A DNA stretch of 64,000 nt from Microbulbifer rhizosphaerae (GTDB lineage Bacteria; Pseudomonadota; Gammaproteobacteria; Pseudomonadales; Cellvibrionaceae), in the NCBI RefSeq assembly GCF_014191725.1, contig NZ_JACHWZ010000010.1:62001-126000 (forward strand). The letters run 5' to 3'. Position 1 is the stretch's first letter, and each line of letters opens with the position of its first letter. The position numbers and the translations under genes are program-made. The notes under the pieces were generated by a model, which was given only the letters and a program-made list of their open reading frames with translations, ran no database searches and was not told where the DNA came from. This document shows, piece by piece, positions 32,986 to 41,924 of the stretch.

Positions 32986-34077
32986 ATGCACAAACCCAGA
33001 ATGCACCTGCTCGCCTCCTTCGATATTGCGCACCTGCAGTACCTGGATGAGGCGGGCCGGGCCACCCAGGAACTCCCGGACTTCGCCACTCCCGACACCC
33101 TGCTCGCCTTCTACCGGCAGATGTCCCTGGCGCGGCTGGTGGATGACCGCGCGGTAAAGCTGCAGCGCACCGGGCAGTTGGGAACCTACCCCTCCAGCCT
33201 GGGCCAGGAGGCCATCGGCGTGGGCACCGGCAGCGCCCTGGAGAAAAGCGACGTCTACTGCCCCTACTACCGGGAAAGCGGTGCCCTGCTGGAGCGGGGC
33301 GTAAAGATCGAGGAGATCCTTGCCATCTGGGGCGGCGACGAGCGCGGGCAGGACTTCCGCCACGCCCGCGAGGACCTGCCCCTCTGCGTCCCCATCGCCA
33401 CCCAGCTGCTGCACGCCGCCGGCGTGGCCTTCGCCCTCAAGTACAAGCGCGAACAGCTGGACGAACCGCCGCGGGTGGCGGTGGCCAGCGCCGGTGACGG
33501 CGCCACCTCCAAGGGCGATTTCCACGAGGCCCTGAACCTGATCGGTGTCTGGAAGCTGCCGGCGGTGTTCGTGATCAACAACAATCAATGGGCCATCTCG
33601 GTGCCCCGCAGCGCCCAGAGCGCGTCGAAAACCATCGCCCAGAAGGCCATTGCCGCCGGCATCCCCGGCCTGCAGGTGGATGGTAACGACGTGATCGCGG
33701 TGCGCTCCGCGGTGGCGGATGCCATCGAGCGCGCGCGCAATGGCGAGGGCCCCACCCTGATTGAAGCCACCAGCTACCGCCTCTGCGACCACACCACCGC
33801 CGATGACGCCAGCCGCTACCAGCCCGAGGAGGAGGTGCGCGAGGCCTGGAAGCGCGAGCCCCTGATCCGCCTCGGCCGCTACCTGCGCAACGAGGGCCTG
33901 TGGAGCGACGAACAGGAGGGGGAACTGCAGCGGGAGCTGGCGGAAGTGATGGAGAAAGCGCTGCGCGCCTATTCCGAACGCGCGAAAGACAAACCCACGG
34001 CGATGTTCGACCACCTCTACGCCCGGCTGCCGGAGGCCTTTCTGGAACAGTACGACCAACTGGCCGGGGAGCAGTGA
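32986..34077 (+). CDS. pdhA: 2-oxoacid (pyruvate-type) dehydrogenase E1 component, alpha subunit
   Basis: 363 residues. Thiamine-diphosphate-dependent decarboxylase half of the E1 heterotetramer. The TPP motif begins GDGATSKGDFHEALN and closes with NNN about 26 residues on. The conserved YYRESGALLERG and the phosphorylation-loop-like YRLCDHTTADDASRY are also present. By sequence style it could serve pyruvate or branched-chain oxoacids. It is first of three overlapping genes with pdhB and pdhC; no E3 (lpd) is visible nearby. Confidence 0.92.
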   Translation: MHKPRMHLLASFDIAHLQYLDEAGRATQELPDFATPDTLLAFYRQMSLARLVDDRAVKLQRTGQLGTYPSSLGQEAIGVGTGSALEKSDVYCPYYRESGALLERGVKIEEILAIWGGDERGQDFRHAREDLPLCVPIATQLLHAAGVAFALKYKREQLDEPPRVAVASAGDGATSKGDFHEALNLIGVWKLPAVFVINNNQWAISVPRSAQSASKTIAQKAIAAGIPGLQVDGNDVIAVRSAVADAIERARNGEGPTLIEATSYRLCDHTTADDASRYQPEEEVREAWKREPLIRLGRYLRNEGLWSDEQEGELQRELAEVMEKALRAYSERAKDKPTAMFDHLYARLPEAFLEQYDQLAGEQ

Positions 34078-35072
34078 TGGCGCAGATCACCCTGCTGGAG
34101 GCGGTCACCCAGGCCCTGGCCCACGAACTGGGAGCGGACCCCCGGGTGGTGGTATTCGGCCAGGACGTGGGCGTCAACGGCGGCGTCTTCCGCGCTACCG
34201 AGGGCCTGCAGAAAACCTTCGGCCCCGAGCGGGTTCTGGACACTCCGCTGGCGGAAACCATGATCGCCGGCATCGCCGTGGGCATGGCAACCCAGGGGCT
34301 GCGTCCGGTGGCCGAGTTCCAGTTTATGGGGTTCATCTACCCCGGTCTGGACCATATCCTCAACCACGCCGCGCGCTACCGGAACCGCACCCGCGGGCGC
34401 CTATCCTGTCCGATTGTCTACCGCGCGCCGTTTGGCGGGGGCATCCATGCGCCGGAACACCACTCCGAGAGCACCGAGGCAATCTTCGCCCATATTCCCG
34501 GGCTGCGGGTGGTGGTGCCCTCCTCCCCCGCGCGGGCCTACGGCCTGCTGCTGGCGGCGATCCGCGACCCAGACCCGGTGATCTTCCTGGAGCCCAAGCG
34601 CATCTATCGCGCCGCCAAACAGGAGGTGCCGGACAACGGTGAGGCCCTGCCCTTGGACCGCTGTTTCGTGCTGCGCGAGGGAACCGATATCACCCTGATC
34701 TCCTGGGGTGCCTCGCTGAAGGAGACCCTGGAGGCCGCGGAACAACTGGCTGAAGAGGGCATAGAGGCGGAAGTCATCGACCCGGCCACCCTTAAGCCGC
34801 TGGATATCCACACCGTAATCGACTCGCTGGAGAAGACTGGCCGCTGCGTGGTGGTACACGAGGCGGCGCGTTTTGGCGGCCTGGGCGCGGAGATCGCTGC
34901 GCAGATCGGCGAATACGCTTTCGACCTGCTTAAGGCGCCGGTGCAGCGGGTCACCGGTTACGACACAGTGATGCCCTACTACCAGTTGGAGAACAACTAC
35001 CTGCCCGACACGGAGCAAGTGCTCACTGCGGCCCGCGCCACGATGGACTATCCAGGTGAGGGGGCGAAATGA
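34077..35072 (+). CDS. pdhB: 2-oxoacid dehydrogenase E1 component, beta subunit
   Basis: 331 residues from the ATG at 34077, overlapping the pdhA stop by one base (TGATG). The transketolase-like pyrimidine domain has VVVFGQDVGVNGGVFRATEG and DTPLAETMIAGIAVGMA, and MAPFGGGIHAPEHHSES-like PFGGGIHAPEHHSES is the E1-beta signature. The C-terminal domain carries VVVHEAARFGGLGAEIAAQI. It overlaps pdhC by four bases (ATGA), so all three are translationally coupled. Confidence 0.94.
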   Translation: MAQITLLEAVTQALAHELGADPRVVVFGQDVGVNGGVFRATEGLQKTFGPERVLDTPLAETMIAGIAVGMATQGLRPVAEFQFMGFIYPGLDHILNHAARYRNRTRGRLSCPIVYRAPFGGGIHAPEHHSESTEAIFAHIPGLRVVVPSSPARAYGLLLAAIRDPDPVIFLEPKRIYRAAKQEVPDNGEALPLDRCFVLREGTDITLISWGASLKETLEAAEQLAEEGIEAEVIDPATLKPLDIHTVIDSLEKTGRCVVVHEAARFGGLGAEIAAQIGEYAFDLLKAPVQRVTGYDTVMPYYQLENNYLPDTEQVLTAARATMDYPGEGAK

Positions 35073-36235
35073 AAATCTTCAAGCTGCCGGATCTGGGCGA
35101 GGGCCTGCAGGATGCGGTAATCCGCGAATGGCACGTGGCCGAGGGCGAAACCGTCGCCGTCAACCAGGGCCTGGTCACCGTAGAGACCGCCAAGGCCCTG
35201 GTGGATGTGCCCTCCCCTTGGAGCGGCACCGTGGAAAAGCTCTACGCCGCCAAAGACGACACCATCGACGTGGGCCAGCCGCTGGTGGGCTTCGTCGAAG
35301 AGAAGGCAGAGCAATCCACCTCTGTAGGAGCGGCCGTTGGCCGCGATCAACCTCCCTCCGAAGAAAAGCCCTCCGACGCCGGCACGGTAGTCGGCAGAAT
35401 CCAGCAAAGCGGACAAACCCTGGGCGAAGAAACCGCCCCCCGCACGCCGGTGCACCGCACCGCAACCCCCGCAGTCCGCGCCCTCGCCCGCCGCCTGGGA
35501 GTCGATCTCAGCCAACACCAACCCCAGGGAGAGCGCTTCACCGCCGACGAGGTCCGCGAGTTGGCAGAACGGAAGCCGAAGCAGGAGAAGGAAAAGAAGC
35601 GCCCGGGCAAGGCACCCGCGAAAGAGGCCTCCCCCGCCCGCCGCGCCATGGCCCTGGCCATGAGCCGGGCCCGCGACCAGGTGGCGCCCATGACCCTGTG
35701 CGACCAGGTGGACATCTCCCCCTGGTGGGGCGAGCAGTCCGCCACCCTGCGCCTGATCCGCGCCGTGCAAGAGGCCAGCGCCGCCGAACCGAACCTGAAC
35801 GCCCTCTACGAAAACGACTCACTTTCCCCCTCAGAAACGGTCAATATCGGCCTGGCAGTGGATTCTCCCCGCGGTCTCTACGTGCCCGTACTCAGGGATG
35901 TGGCCGCGCGCTCCGACGAAGAGTTGCTGGAACAGATAGAGGACTACAAAGAGCAGGCCCGCGAGACCGGCATCGCCCGGGAGGACCTGCAGGGCGCCAC
36001 CATACTGCTGTCCAACTTCGGCGGCATGGCCGGCCGCTACGCCACACCGGTGGTGCTGCCGCCTACTGTGGCGATCCTGGGAGCCGGCCGAGTCTTTCAG
36101 GGAGTGGTGGCGGTGGACGACAAACCCGCCGTGCGCTCCCTCCTCCCCCTCTCCGTCAGCGCCGACCACCGGGCGGTTACCGGTGGCGAATTGGCGCGTT
36201 TCCTAAAGGCCCTGATGCGGGCCCTGGCTGGCTGA
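35069..36235 (+). CDS. pdhC: 2-oxoacid dehydrogenase E2, dihydrolipoamide acyltransferase
   Basis: 388 residues. One N-terminal lipoyl domain (1-80) with the lipoylated Lys in VETAKALVDV. A linker follows (about 80-135), then an E1/E3-binding domain around TPAVRALARRLGVDLSQHQP (about 132-170) and the catalytic domain. Two oddities stand out. The linker segment SVGAAVGRDQ is encoded by a REP-like element. The usual catalytic DHRxxDG is DHRAVTG, with Thr where Asp is normal; the catalytic His is kept. The catalytic domain is on the short side. Confidence 0.93.
   Translation: MKIFKLPDLGEGLQDAVIREWHVAEGETVAVNQGLVTVETAKALVDVPSPWSGTVEKLYAAKDDTIDVGQPLVGFVEEKAEQSTSVGAAVGRDQPPSEEKPSDAGTVVGRIQQSGQTLGEETAPRTPVHRTATPAVRALARRLGVDLSQHQPQGERFTADEVRELAERKPKQEKEKKRPGKAPAKEASPARRAMALAMSRARDQVAPMTLCDQVDISPWWGEQSATLRLIRAVQEASAAEPNLNALYENDSLSPSETVNIGLAVDSPRGLYVPVLRDVAARSDEELLEQIEDYKEQARETGIAREDLQGATILLSNFGGMAGRYATPVVLPPTVAILGAGRVFQGVVAVDDKPAVRSLLPLSVSADHRAVTGGELARFLKALMRALAG
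35323..35347 (+). repeat. REP-like element inside the pdhC reading frame
   Basis: TGTAGGAGCGGCCGTTGGCC followed by GCGAT. It matches the left arm of the pair at 58603 over 25 bases. It is read in frame as SVGAAVGRD in the E2 linker, avoiding the TAG that the same DNA has in another frame. Confidence 0.85.
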
Positions 36236-36238
36236 TTT

Positions 36239-36306
36239 GTGGGAGCCTGCCTTGCAGGCGATAAATCCCGCCGCCTCTCCTTTTCGCCAGCAAGGCTGGC
36301 TCCCAC
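36239..36306. repeat. REP-like inverted pair after pdhC
   Basis: GTGGGAGCCTGCCTTGCAGG and, inverted, CAGCAAGGCTGGCTCCCAC. This variant (GGGAGCCTGC-TTGCAGGC) also occurs singly at 24113-24135 and 39253-39272. It may terminate the pdhABC transcript. Confidence 0.75.
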
Positions 36307-36355
36307 CGGGTTGCAGAAAAATTGCTGTGGGAATTGCTCTTTCGGTTTGCTATCG

Positions 36356-36378
36356 TTAAGTTTCAAATCGAAACTTAA
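36356..36378. promoter_or_regulatory. Candidate autoregulatory operator of the DeoR-type regulator
   Basis: Perfect dyad TTAAGTTTC-AAATC-GAAACTTAA, ending six bases before the start codon. Its TTTC/GAAA half-sites are in the style of DeoR-family operators. Position suggests repression by the encoded protein. Confidence 0.55.
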
Positions 36379-36384
36379 CTGATC

Positions 36385-37143
36385 ATGTCCAAACGCAACA
36401 CCCTTCAACGCCGACACCGCATACTGGAACAGCTCAACGAAGCCGGCGAGGCCAGTGTGGAACAGCTGGCACGCCAGTTCGAAACTTCAGAAGTTACGAT
36501 TCGCAAGGACCTCACCGCCATGGAGAGCGCCGGCCTGCTGCTGCGCCGCCACGGGGGCGCCATTCCGGTGCCTCGGGAAATGGTGGCAGAGGAGGCCCCC
36601 TCAGAGGTGAAGCGCGCCATCGGCCGCGCCGGCGCGGCGCTGATTCCCGACCACCACCGCATAGTGATCGATTACGGCCGCACCACCGCGGCGATGATCC
36701 CCGAGCTGGATCGAAAACGCGGGCTGGTAGTGATGACCAACTCACTGCACGTGGCCAACGCCCTGCGCGAACTGGAGAACGAACCCACCCTGCTGATGAC
36801 CGGCGGCACCTGGGACCCCCATTTCGAAGCCTTCCAGGGCCGGGTGGCGGAACAGGTGCTGCGAGGCTATGACTTCGACCGGGCCTTTATCGGCGCCGAC
36901 GGCATCGACCTGGAGCGCGGCACCTGCACCTTCAACGAACAGATAGGCCTCTCCAGGGTGATGGCCGACGTAGCGCGGGAGGTGGTGGTACTGGCGGAGT
37001 CCACCAAGGTGGGCCGCCGCATCCCCAACCTGGAATTGCCCTGGGGCCAGGTGGACACCCTGGTGACCGACAGCGGCCTGCAGGAAGAAGCACAGCGGAA
37101 ATTGGAATCCCAAGGCGTGCGGGTAATCCGCGCCCCCCTGTAG
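36385..37143 (+). CDS. glmR: DeoR-family transcriptional regulator (GlmR-like) upstream of glmS
   Basis: 252 residues. N-terminal DeoR-type winged HTH: RHRILEQLNEAGEASVEQLA, then FETSEVTIRKDLTAME and LLLRRHGGA. The C-terminal DeoR sugar-phosphate sensor domain has VIDYGRTTAAMIPEL and FIGADGIDLERGTCTF. In Pseudomonas the homologue directly upstream of glmS controls amino-sugar synthesis, so the same role is inferred here. The TAG stop codon is part of a REP-like element that begins in the last codon. Confidence 0.88.
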   Translation: MSKRNTLQRRHRILEQLNEAGEASVEQLARQFETSEVTIRKDLTAMESAGLLLRRHGGAIPVPREMVAEEAPSEVKRAIGRAGAALIPDHHRIVIDYGRTTAAMIPELDRKRGLVVMTNSLHVANALRELENEPTLLMTGGTWDPHFEAFQGRVAEQVLRGYDFDRAFIGADGIDLERGTCTFNEQIGLSRVMADVAREVVVLAESTKVGRRIPNLELPWGQVDTLVTDSGLQEEAQRKLESQGVRVIRAPL

Positions 37144-37162
37144 GAGCGGCCCATGGCCGCGA
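37139..37162 (+). repeat. REP-like element overlapping the end of the glmR gene
   Basis: TGTAGGAGCGGCCCATGGCC followed by GCGA; its TAG at 37141-37143 is the regulator's stop codon. A second hairpin (AAATCGGC-AGGATA-GCCGATTT, 37165-37186) follows. No glmS ribozyme core is recognisable in the 153 bases before glmS. Confidence 0.8.
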
Positions 37163-37296
37163 CAAATCGGCAGGATAGCCGATTTGGACGCCGCAGGCGC
37201 CCGGAGGGTGAGTGCCAGGGATGGCACGAGTCAGCGGTATTGCAGTTGGCACGCCTGATCGCGGCCACTTTGTAACATTCGAGAGAGGAAACGAAC

Positions 37297-39126
37297 ATGT
37301 GTGGAATCGTCGGCGCGCTGGCCCAGCGCAATGTCAATGAAATCCTGCTGGAAGGGCTCCGTCGTCTGGAGTACCGCGGCTACGACTCCGCCGGCGTCTG
37401 CCTGCTGGACGGCGACAGCCAGCTGCAACTGCGCAAGAGCCAGGGCAAGGTGGCGGACCTAGAGTCCCGGCTCGTTGCCGACCCTGCCATCGGCCGCCTG
37501 GGCATCGCCCACACCCGCTGGGCCACCCACGGCGCTCCATCGGACGGCAACGCCCACCCGCACCGCTCGGAACATATCGCCCTGGTGCACAACGGCATTA
37601 TCGAAAACCACCAGCCGTTGCGCGTGGACCTGCAGGCGCGGGGCTACCAGTTTGACTCCGATACCGACACCGAAGTGGTGGTGCACCTGATCCACTCCCT
37701 GGCGGCCGAGGGCCACAGCCTGGTGGAGGCGGTAACCACCGCCATCGGGCAACTCGACGGCGCCTACGCCCTGGGGGTGATCAGCGCCGACGAACCGGGC
37801 ACCCTGGTCTGTGCCCGCTCCGGCAGCCCACTGGTGGTGGGTGTGGGTATCGAGGAAAACTTTATCGCCTCCGACCCCATGGCCCTGCGCCAGGTAACCG
37901 ACCGCTTTATCTTCCTCGAGGAGGGCGACGTGGCGGAGATCACCGCCGCCGGCATCGCCATCCGCGACAGGAGTGGGAAGGAAGTCAGCCGCCCGGTGCA
38001 CAAACTGGACGGCGGCCACGACGCCGCGGACAAGGGCCGTTACCGCCACTATATGCAGAAGGAAATCTTCGAGCAGCCGGAAGTGGCAGCCGCCACCCTC
38101 GCCGGCCGCATCGGTGCGAAAAGCGTGCTCGCCGAGGCCCTGGGCACCCGCGCCAACGAACTGCTGCCCCAGGTGAAGCAAGTGCAGATTGTCGCTTGCG
38201 GAACCAGCTACCACGCCGGCCTGGTGACCCGCTATTGGCTGGAAGACTGGGCGGGTGTGCCCTGTTCAGTGGAGGTGGCCAGCGAGATCCGCTACCGCAA
38301 AACCGCGGTGCGCCCCGGCACCCTGTTCGTCACTATCTCACAGTCCGGTGAGACCGCCGACACCCTGGCCGCGCTGCGCCAGGCGAAGGAACTGGGCTAC
38401 CTGGCCTCCCTGGCCATCTGCAATGTCCCCAACAGCTCCCTGGTGCGCGAATCGGAAATGTCGCTGATGACCCAGGCGGGCCCGGAAATCGGCGTGGCCT
38501 CCACCAAGGCGTTCACCACTCAATTAGTCGCGCTGCAGCTGTTCTGTATCGCCCTGGCCAGGGCCAACGGCCTGTCCGCGGAGCGGGAGGCGGAACTGGT
38601 CGGGGCCCTGCACCAGTTGCCGGAACTGATGGAGCAATTCACCGGCCTGGACAAGCTGGTAAAGGCTACCTCCGAGGCTTTCGCCGAGAAGCACCACGCC
38701 CTGTTCCTCGGCCGCGGTGTGGAATACCCCATCGCACTGGAGGGCGCGCTCAAGCTGAAGGAAATCTCCTATATCCACGCCGAGGCCTACCCCGCGGGCG
38801 AACTCAAGCACGGCCCGCTGGCCCTCGTGGACGCGGATATGCCGGTAATCGCCATCGCCCCCAACGACGAGCTGCTGGAAAAGCTCAAATCCAACCTGCA
38901 GGAAGTGCGCGCCCGCGGCGGCGAGCTGTTTGTGTTCACCAGCCCCAAAGCCGGCTTCGCCAGCGAGCCGGGCATCACCGTGGTGGAAGTACCGGACGCC
39001 CCCGAGAGCCTGGCACCGATCCTGTACACCGTGCCGCTACAGCTGCTCAGCTACCACGTGGCCCTGCTCAAAGGCACCGACGTGGACCAGCCGCGCAACC
39101 TGGCCAAGTCGGTGACGGTGGAGTAA
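37297..39126 (+). CDS. glmS: Glutamine--fructose-6-phosphate aminotransferase
   Basis: 609 residues, same as E. coli. First step of amino-sugar synthesis. The N-terminal glutaminase domain starts MCGIVGA, leaving Cys as the nucleophile after Met removal, and [17 protein letters not shown] is the conserved glutamine-site block. Two SIS sugar-isomerase domains follow (about 290-600), ending [15 protein letters not shown], the standard C-terminus. A ribosome site GAGAGGAA is just ahead. Feeds GlmM and GlmU. Confidence 0.99.
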   Translation: MCGIVGALAQRNVNEILLEGLRRLEYRGYDSAGVCLLDGDSQLQLRKSQGKVADLESRLVADPAIGRLGIAHTRWATHGAPSDGNAHPHRSEHIALVHNGIIENHQPLRVDLQARGYQFDSDTDTEVVVHLIHSLAAEGHSLVEAVTTAIGQLDGAYALGVISADEPGTLVCARSGSPLVVGVGIEENFIASDPMALRQVTDRFIFLEEGDVAEITAAGIAIRDRSGKEVSRPVHKLDGGHDAADKGRYRHYMQKEIFEQPEVAAATLAGRIGAKSVLAEALGTRANELLPQVKQVQIVACGTSYHAGLVTRYWLEDWAGVPCSVEVASEIRYRKTAVRPGTLFVTISQSGETADTLAALRQAKELGYLASLAICNVPNSSLVRESEMSLMTQAGPEIGVASTKAFTTQLVALQLFCIALARANGLSAEREAELVGALHQLPELMEQFTGLDKLVKATSEAFAEKHHALFLGRGVEYPIALEGALKLKEISYIHAEAYPAGELKHGPLALVDADMPVIAIAPNDELLEKLKSNLQEVRARGGELFVFTSPKAGFASEPGITVVEVPDAPESLAPILYTVPLQLLSYHVALLKGTDVDQPRNLAKSVTVE

Positions 39127-39134
39127 CCAACGCT

Positions 39135-39160
39135 CCCCTCTCCCGCTTGCGGGAGAGGGG
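39135..39160. repeat. Inverted repeat after glmS
   Basis: CCCCTCTCCCGC-TT-GCGGGAGAGGGG, identical to the repeat in the atpA-atpG gap (21118). It could end the glmS transcript. The rest of the gap to 39295 has a single REP-like GGAGCCTGCTTGCAGGC. Confidence 0.8.
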
Positions 39161-39295
39161 TTGGGGGAGAGGGAAAGCAGGTCGACCAGTTGCGTCGACA
39201 CCAACACACTTGACTACAACATAGGCAGCTTGCTAGCTTGCCAAAATCACCGCAGGAGCCTGCTTGCAGGCGAAAAATAGAAAAAGGAAATAAAA

Positions 39296-39633
39296 ATGTC
39301 TAAAGCGTCCGTCTTCCGTCTTGTGATCGCAATAGCGCTAACCTTTTCGGCTAATGCATACGCTAATCAGAATACCGGCAAGGTTAAAATCACCTTTTTG
39401 GAAAACTGGGTAGCGGTGAAGGCGTATACCTTAAAACCGATCAAAGTAGCCTCACTAATCCCGCAGGTTGTCCCACTACTGCCAGCTACCATATGTCTCC
39501 AAATGCATCGGATATAGCGCGGTCGATGTTGATAAGCGCCTATATAGCGGGGAAACCGGTGAAGCTTGCAATATATGGTGGAGGGTGCTCCGCCAATAGA
39601 CCAAAGATTGTAGCTGTGGCATTTGCAGACTAA
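39296..39633 (+). pseudogene. Small exported two-cysteine protein, frameshifted
   Basis: The first frame gives MSKASVFRLVIAIALTFSAN (a signal peptide ending AYA) then NTGKVKITF. A second frame continues GEGVYLKTDQSSLTNPAGCP, MSPNASDIARSMLISAYIAG, KPVKLAIYGGGCSANRPKIV and ends AVAFAD at 39631. Adding one T to the T5 run at 39395-39399 joins them into about 112 residues with two cysteines, the NPAGC...GGGC layout of a widespread small exported family of unknown role. Left as is, the product stops at 39517 with an unrelated tail. Real mutation or a base-calling error cannot be told from here. Confidence 0.65.
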
Positions 39634-39740
39634 CTTATGCAACAGTGGGGGCTCCGTTGCAGCCCCCGCCCGTCAACGGAAACAACCAATAATCCCCTGC
39701 CGCACGGAGTACCGCGGCAGCATAGCGACAGGCCGTTGCC

Positions 39741-41299
39741 ATGAAAACCAAACTACTCCTCTCTCTCCTTCTATGCCTGATCCCGGCCCTGTCCCTGGGT
39801 CAGGGTTTCGACGAAAACTACGAAGTCCGCAAGGGCGATTTCAACGGCGACGGCCTAACTGATCTCTATATCCGCCAGAAACCACAGGTAGTGATATTGC
39901 ATGGAGATATCGCCACGCCAATTGTGTTGCCAGCACCAGTCAAGGATTTTGTTCTGAGGCAACAGGCTAATGGTAGCTATACAGTTGTTAGTGATCTGTC
40001 GTCCCCACAGCGAAGCCAAGTGTTGGGGTGGAACACTGCCACGGAATTGCTCGTGCTTACGAGCGATTTGAATTTTGATGGGTACAAAGACATTTTTATC
40101 CGTGGGATTGAAGGCAGCGTACTGGGTCAATATAACCAGATTGTTTTTTCTCCAACCGGCCAAAATTCGCACCGAGTAAAGTCAGAAAGGTTGACTCTGA
40201 TTTCAAGACTTTCTTCGCTGATGCCTATCGGTGGATAGAAAATGAAAACTATTTCGAAAACGCATCACTGGTAAATGACTGGTATTCCGTGGAGGAAGGT
40301 AAAACCTTTGTGGCATGGTGGCGAGTGGGGTATCTCATGTTTTGGGGTTATACGGCCCCGGGAGGCACATCGTTTTTTGAGGAATATGACGAAATATACG
40401 ATTCCGCAAATGAACCCTACGGTTGTTCGACCCAGTATGATTGTTGGTACACAAACGGTGAATGGTACATTTACGCTGAGGCTACTGAATACACCTTGGT
40501 ATACGATGATTTCAATGAGTACTTCAATTCAGACGCCGTAACTTTCGGCAAAGCGCAGCATGGTTCGCTCCAGGACCTGATTGACGATATAGAAATAAAA
40601 ATGGATATCGAAATTGGGGGTGCAGAAATTCCTATTGTAAGTCCGGATGAGGATATCTTGGATGAAAATGATCCGTTTTGGGACGATTTGCTTATGCGAA
40701 TTGTGCTTCACGACGTGCACTGCGTTACGCAGCCAGAAGTTTGTAGTACTGAAGTTGAGGACATAACAAGAGTAGATATGTATGTAACTAGAACATATGA
40801 AGATAGTTATTATTCTGGAACATGCAAAAAACAGTTAAATTATACAAGTGGTGAATATACAGTTGGTGGATCTAATGGTTTGGAACTCAGCGGATATACC
40901 TTGGAAAGAGGTGGGCCAGATTCATCAACTCCGTCTAAAGCTGGTGAAGCTTGCACTAACAACCCTAAACGAATCCCTGAGGGAACATATAAGTTTTCAA
41001 TAACGGGAGCAAATAAATGGCAAAAATACAAGAATGTGCCGAGTATAGATAGTTCTAGCTTTGGCCGATCCGGGATATTGGTCCACAACTCTGGCGGAGC
41101 GTATGGTTCTACTGGATGTATCTTAGTTGGCAAAACATCCGGAGAAACAGGGACCTTTGCTGGCGACGCGAGCGCATCTTCTTTAGCTGCATTAAAAGAA
41201 ATACAGAACGCTCTAACATATTCGACAGGGGGGAATAGGAAATTTCTATTCAGTTATGGTTGGATCTGGATTGAAAATAATGTTGTAAAGGGGGAGTGA
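39741..41299 (+). pseudogene. Secreted FG-GAP / DUF5675 protein, split by a frameshift near 40145-40165
   Basis: Frame 1 (39741-40238) encodes a signal peptide (MKTKLLLSLLLCLIPALSLG), then two FG-GAP/VCBS-like calcium loops, GDFNGDGLTDLYI and SDLNFDGYKDIFI. Frame 2 picks up at about 40165 (PKFAPSKVRKVDSDFKTFFA) and runs to 41299. One extra T in the T6 run at 40144-40149 would join them into about 520 residues. The C-terminal ~170 residues match the DUF5675 pattern: RIPEGTYKFSI, SFGRSGILVHNSGG, GSTGCILVGK, with His near 41084 and Cys near 41117. The H...S-x-G-C-I arrangement recalls L,D-transpeptidases. It is AT-rich relative to glmS. The next gene begins four bases after the stop. Confidence 0.7.
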
Positions 41300-41303
41300 T
41301 TTT

Positions 41304-41828
41304 GTGAAGAATTGCTTCATAATTCTAACCATAATTGCGTCTATCTTTCCGTCGATTATGCATGGAAATGAGAGTAAAGATAATAAGACTAACGCTGCAG
41401 TGGTAATAGAATTTGGGATAGCCGATATTAACAATATTATACCCATGTTAGAGGGAAAAGGGTTTGTAGTGAAGCTTGGAGCGGAATGTTGCATTACTCC
41501 AGAAGATCCAGAGTATAATGAGCTGGGTGGTATTTGGATTGGAAAGAAAGTTTCATATTTAGATGCCAAAAAAGTTATTATCGAAATTTTGCCTAGTTAT
41601 CCGCATTTGTCTTACTACGATTTTTTTAGCGCCGAGGAAGGTAATTATCCGAAAGCGTGGGATAGAACCATATATATAGGCGGATCGAAATGGGCTGTTC
41701 ATAAAGATATTCGAGAGATAGATAGTGTTCGGGCAGCGGAGCTTTTCTCAGAGGTTTCGAGTCAAGCAGAATTGGAGAAACTGATTCTTTCATTCAGAAA
41801 GAAACCAAAGAATTCAAGAGATCAATAA
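41304..41828 (+). CDS. Exported protein of unknown family, coupled to the DUF5675 gene
   Basis: 174 residues from a GTG at 41304, with GGGGAG overlapping the end of the upstream gene. The N-terminus MKNCFIILTIIASIFPSIMH is a signal peptide. The mature part is alpha/beta, with GAECCITPEDPEYNELGGIW, WIGKKVSYLDAKKVIIEILP and a Lys-rich C-terminus; I recognise no domain. Spacing, strand and export signal fit a periplasmic partner, possibly an immunity protein, of the DUF5675 product; this is inference. GC content is low, suggesting acquisition by transfer. Confidence 0.6.
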   Translation: MKNCFIILTIIASIFPSIMHGNESKDNKTNAAVVIEFGIADINNIIPMLEGKGFVVKLGAECCITPEDPEYNELGGIWIGKKVSYLDAKKVIIEILPSYPHLSYYDFFSAEEGNYPKAWDRTIYIGGSKWAVHKDIREIDSVRAAELFSEVSSQAELEKLILSFRKKPKNSRDQ

Positions 41829-41857
41829 AACTTGGCGAAATGTAATGGAAAACTGGG

Positions 41858-41885
41858 AATTCCGGGGACACGAATTCCGGGGACA
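41858..41885. repeat. Tandem AATTCCGGGGACA repeat upstream of the RAYT-like gene
   Basis: Two exact 13-base copies, 41858-41870 and 41873-41885, the second continuing GTATAC. Strings of this type commonly border RAYT-like transposase genes in gammaproteobacteria, so they may be its end signals. Confidence 0.6.
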
Positions 41886-41924
41886 GTATACGTAATAGCT
41901 GAGTCAATTTGGAGAGACAGGTAG

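Noticed and set aside
35323..35347. Reading the REP in pdhC as a disruptive insertion
   Set aside because: The frame is kept and the downstream E1-binding and catalytic domains are intact, so the gene is not a pseudogene.
37163..37296. Possible glmS ribozyme
   Set aside because: Hairpins are present but none of the conserved core elements is recognisable, and the ribozyme is typical of Firmicutes.
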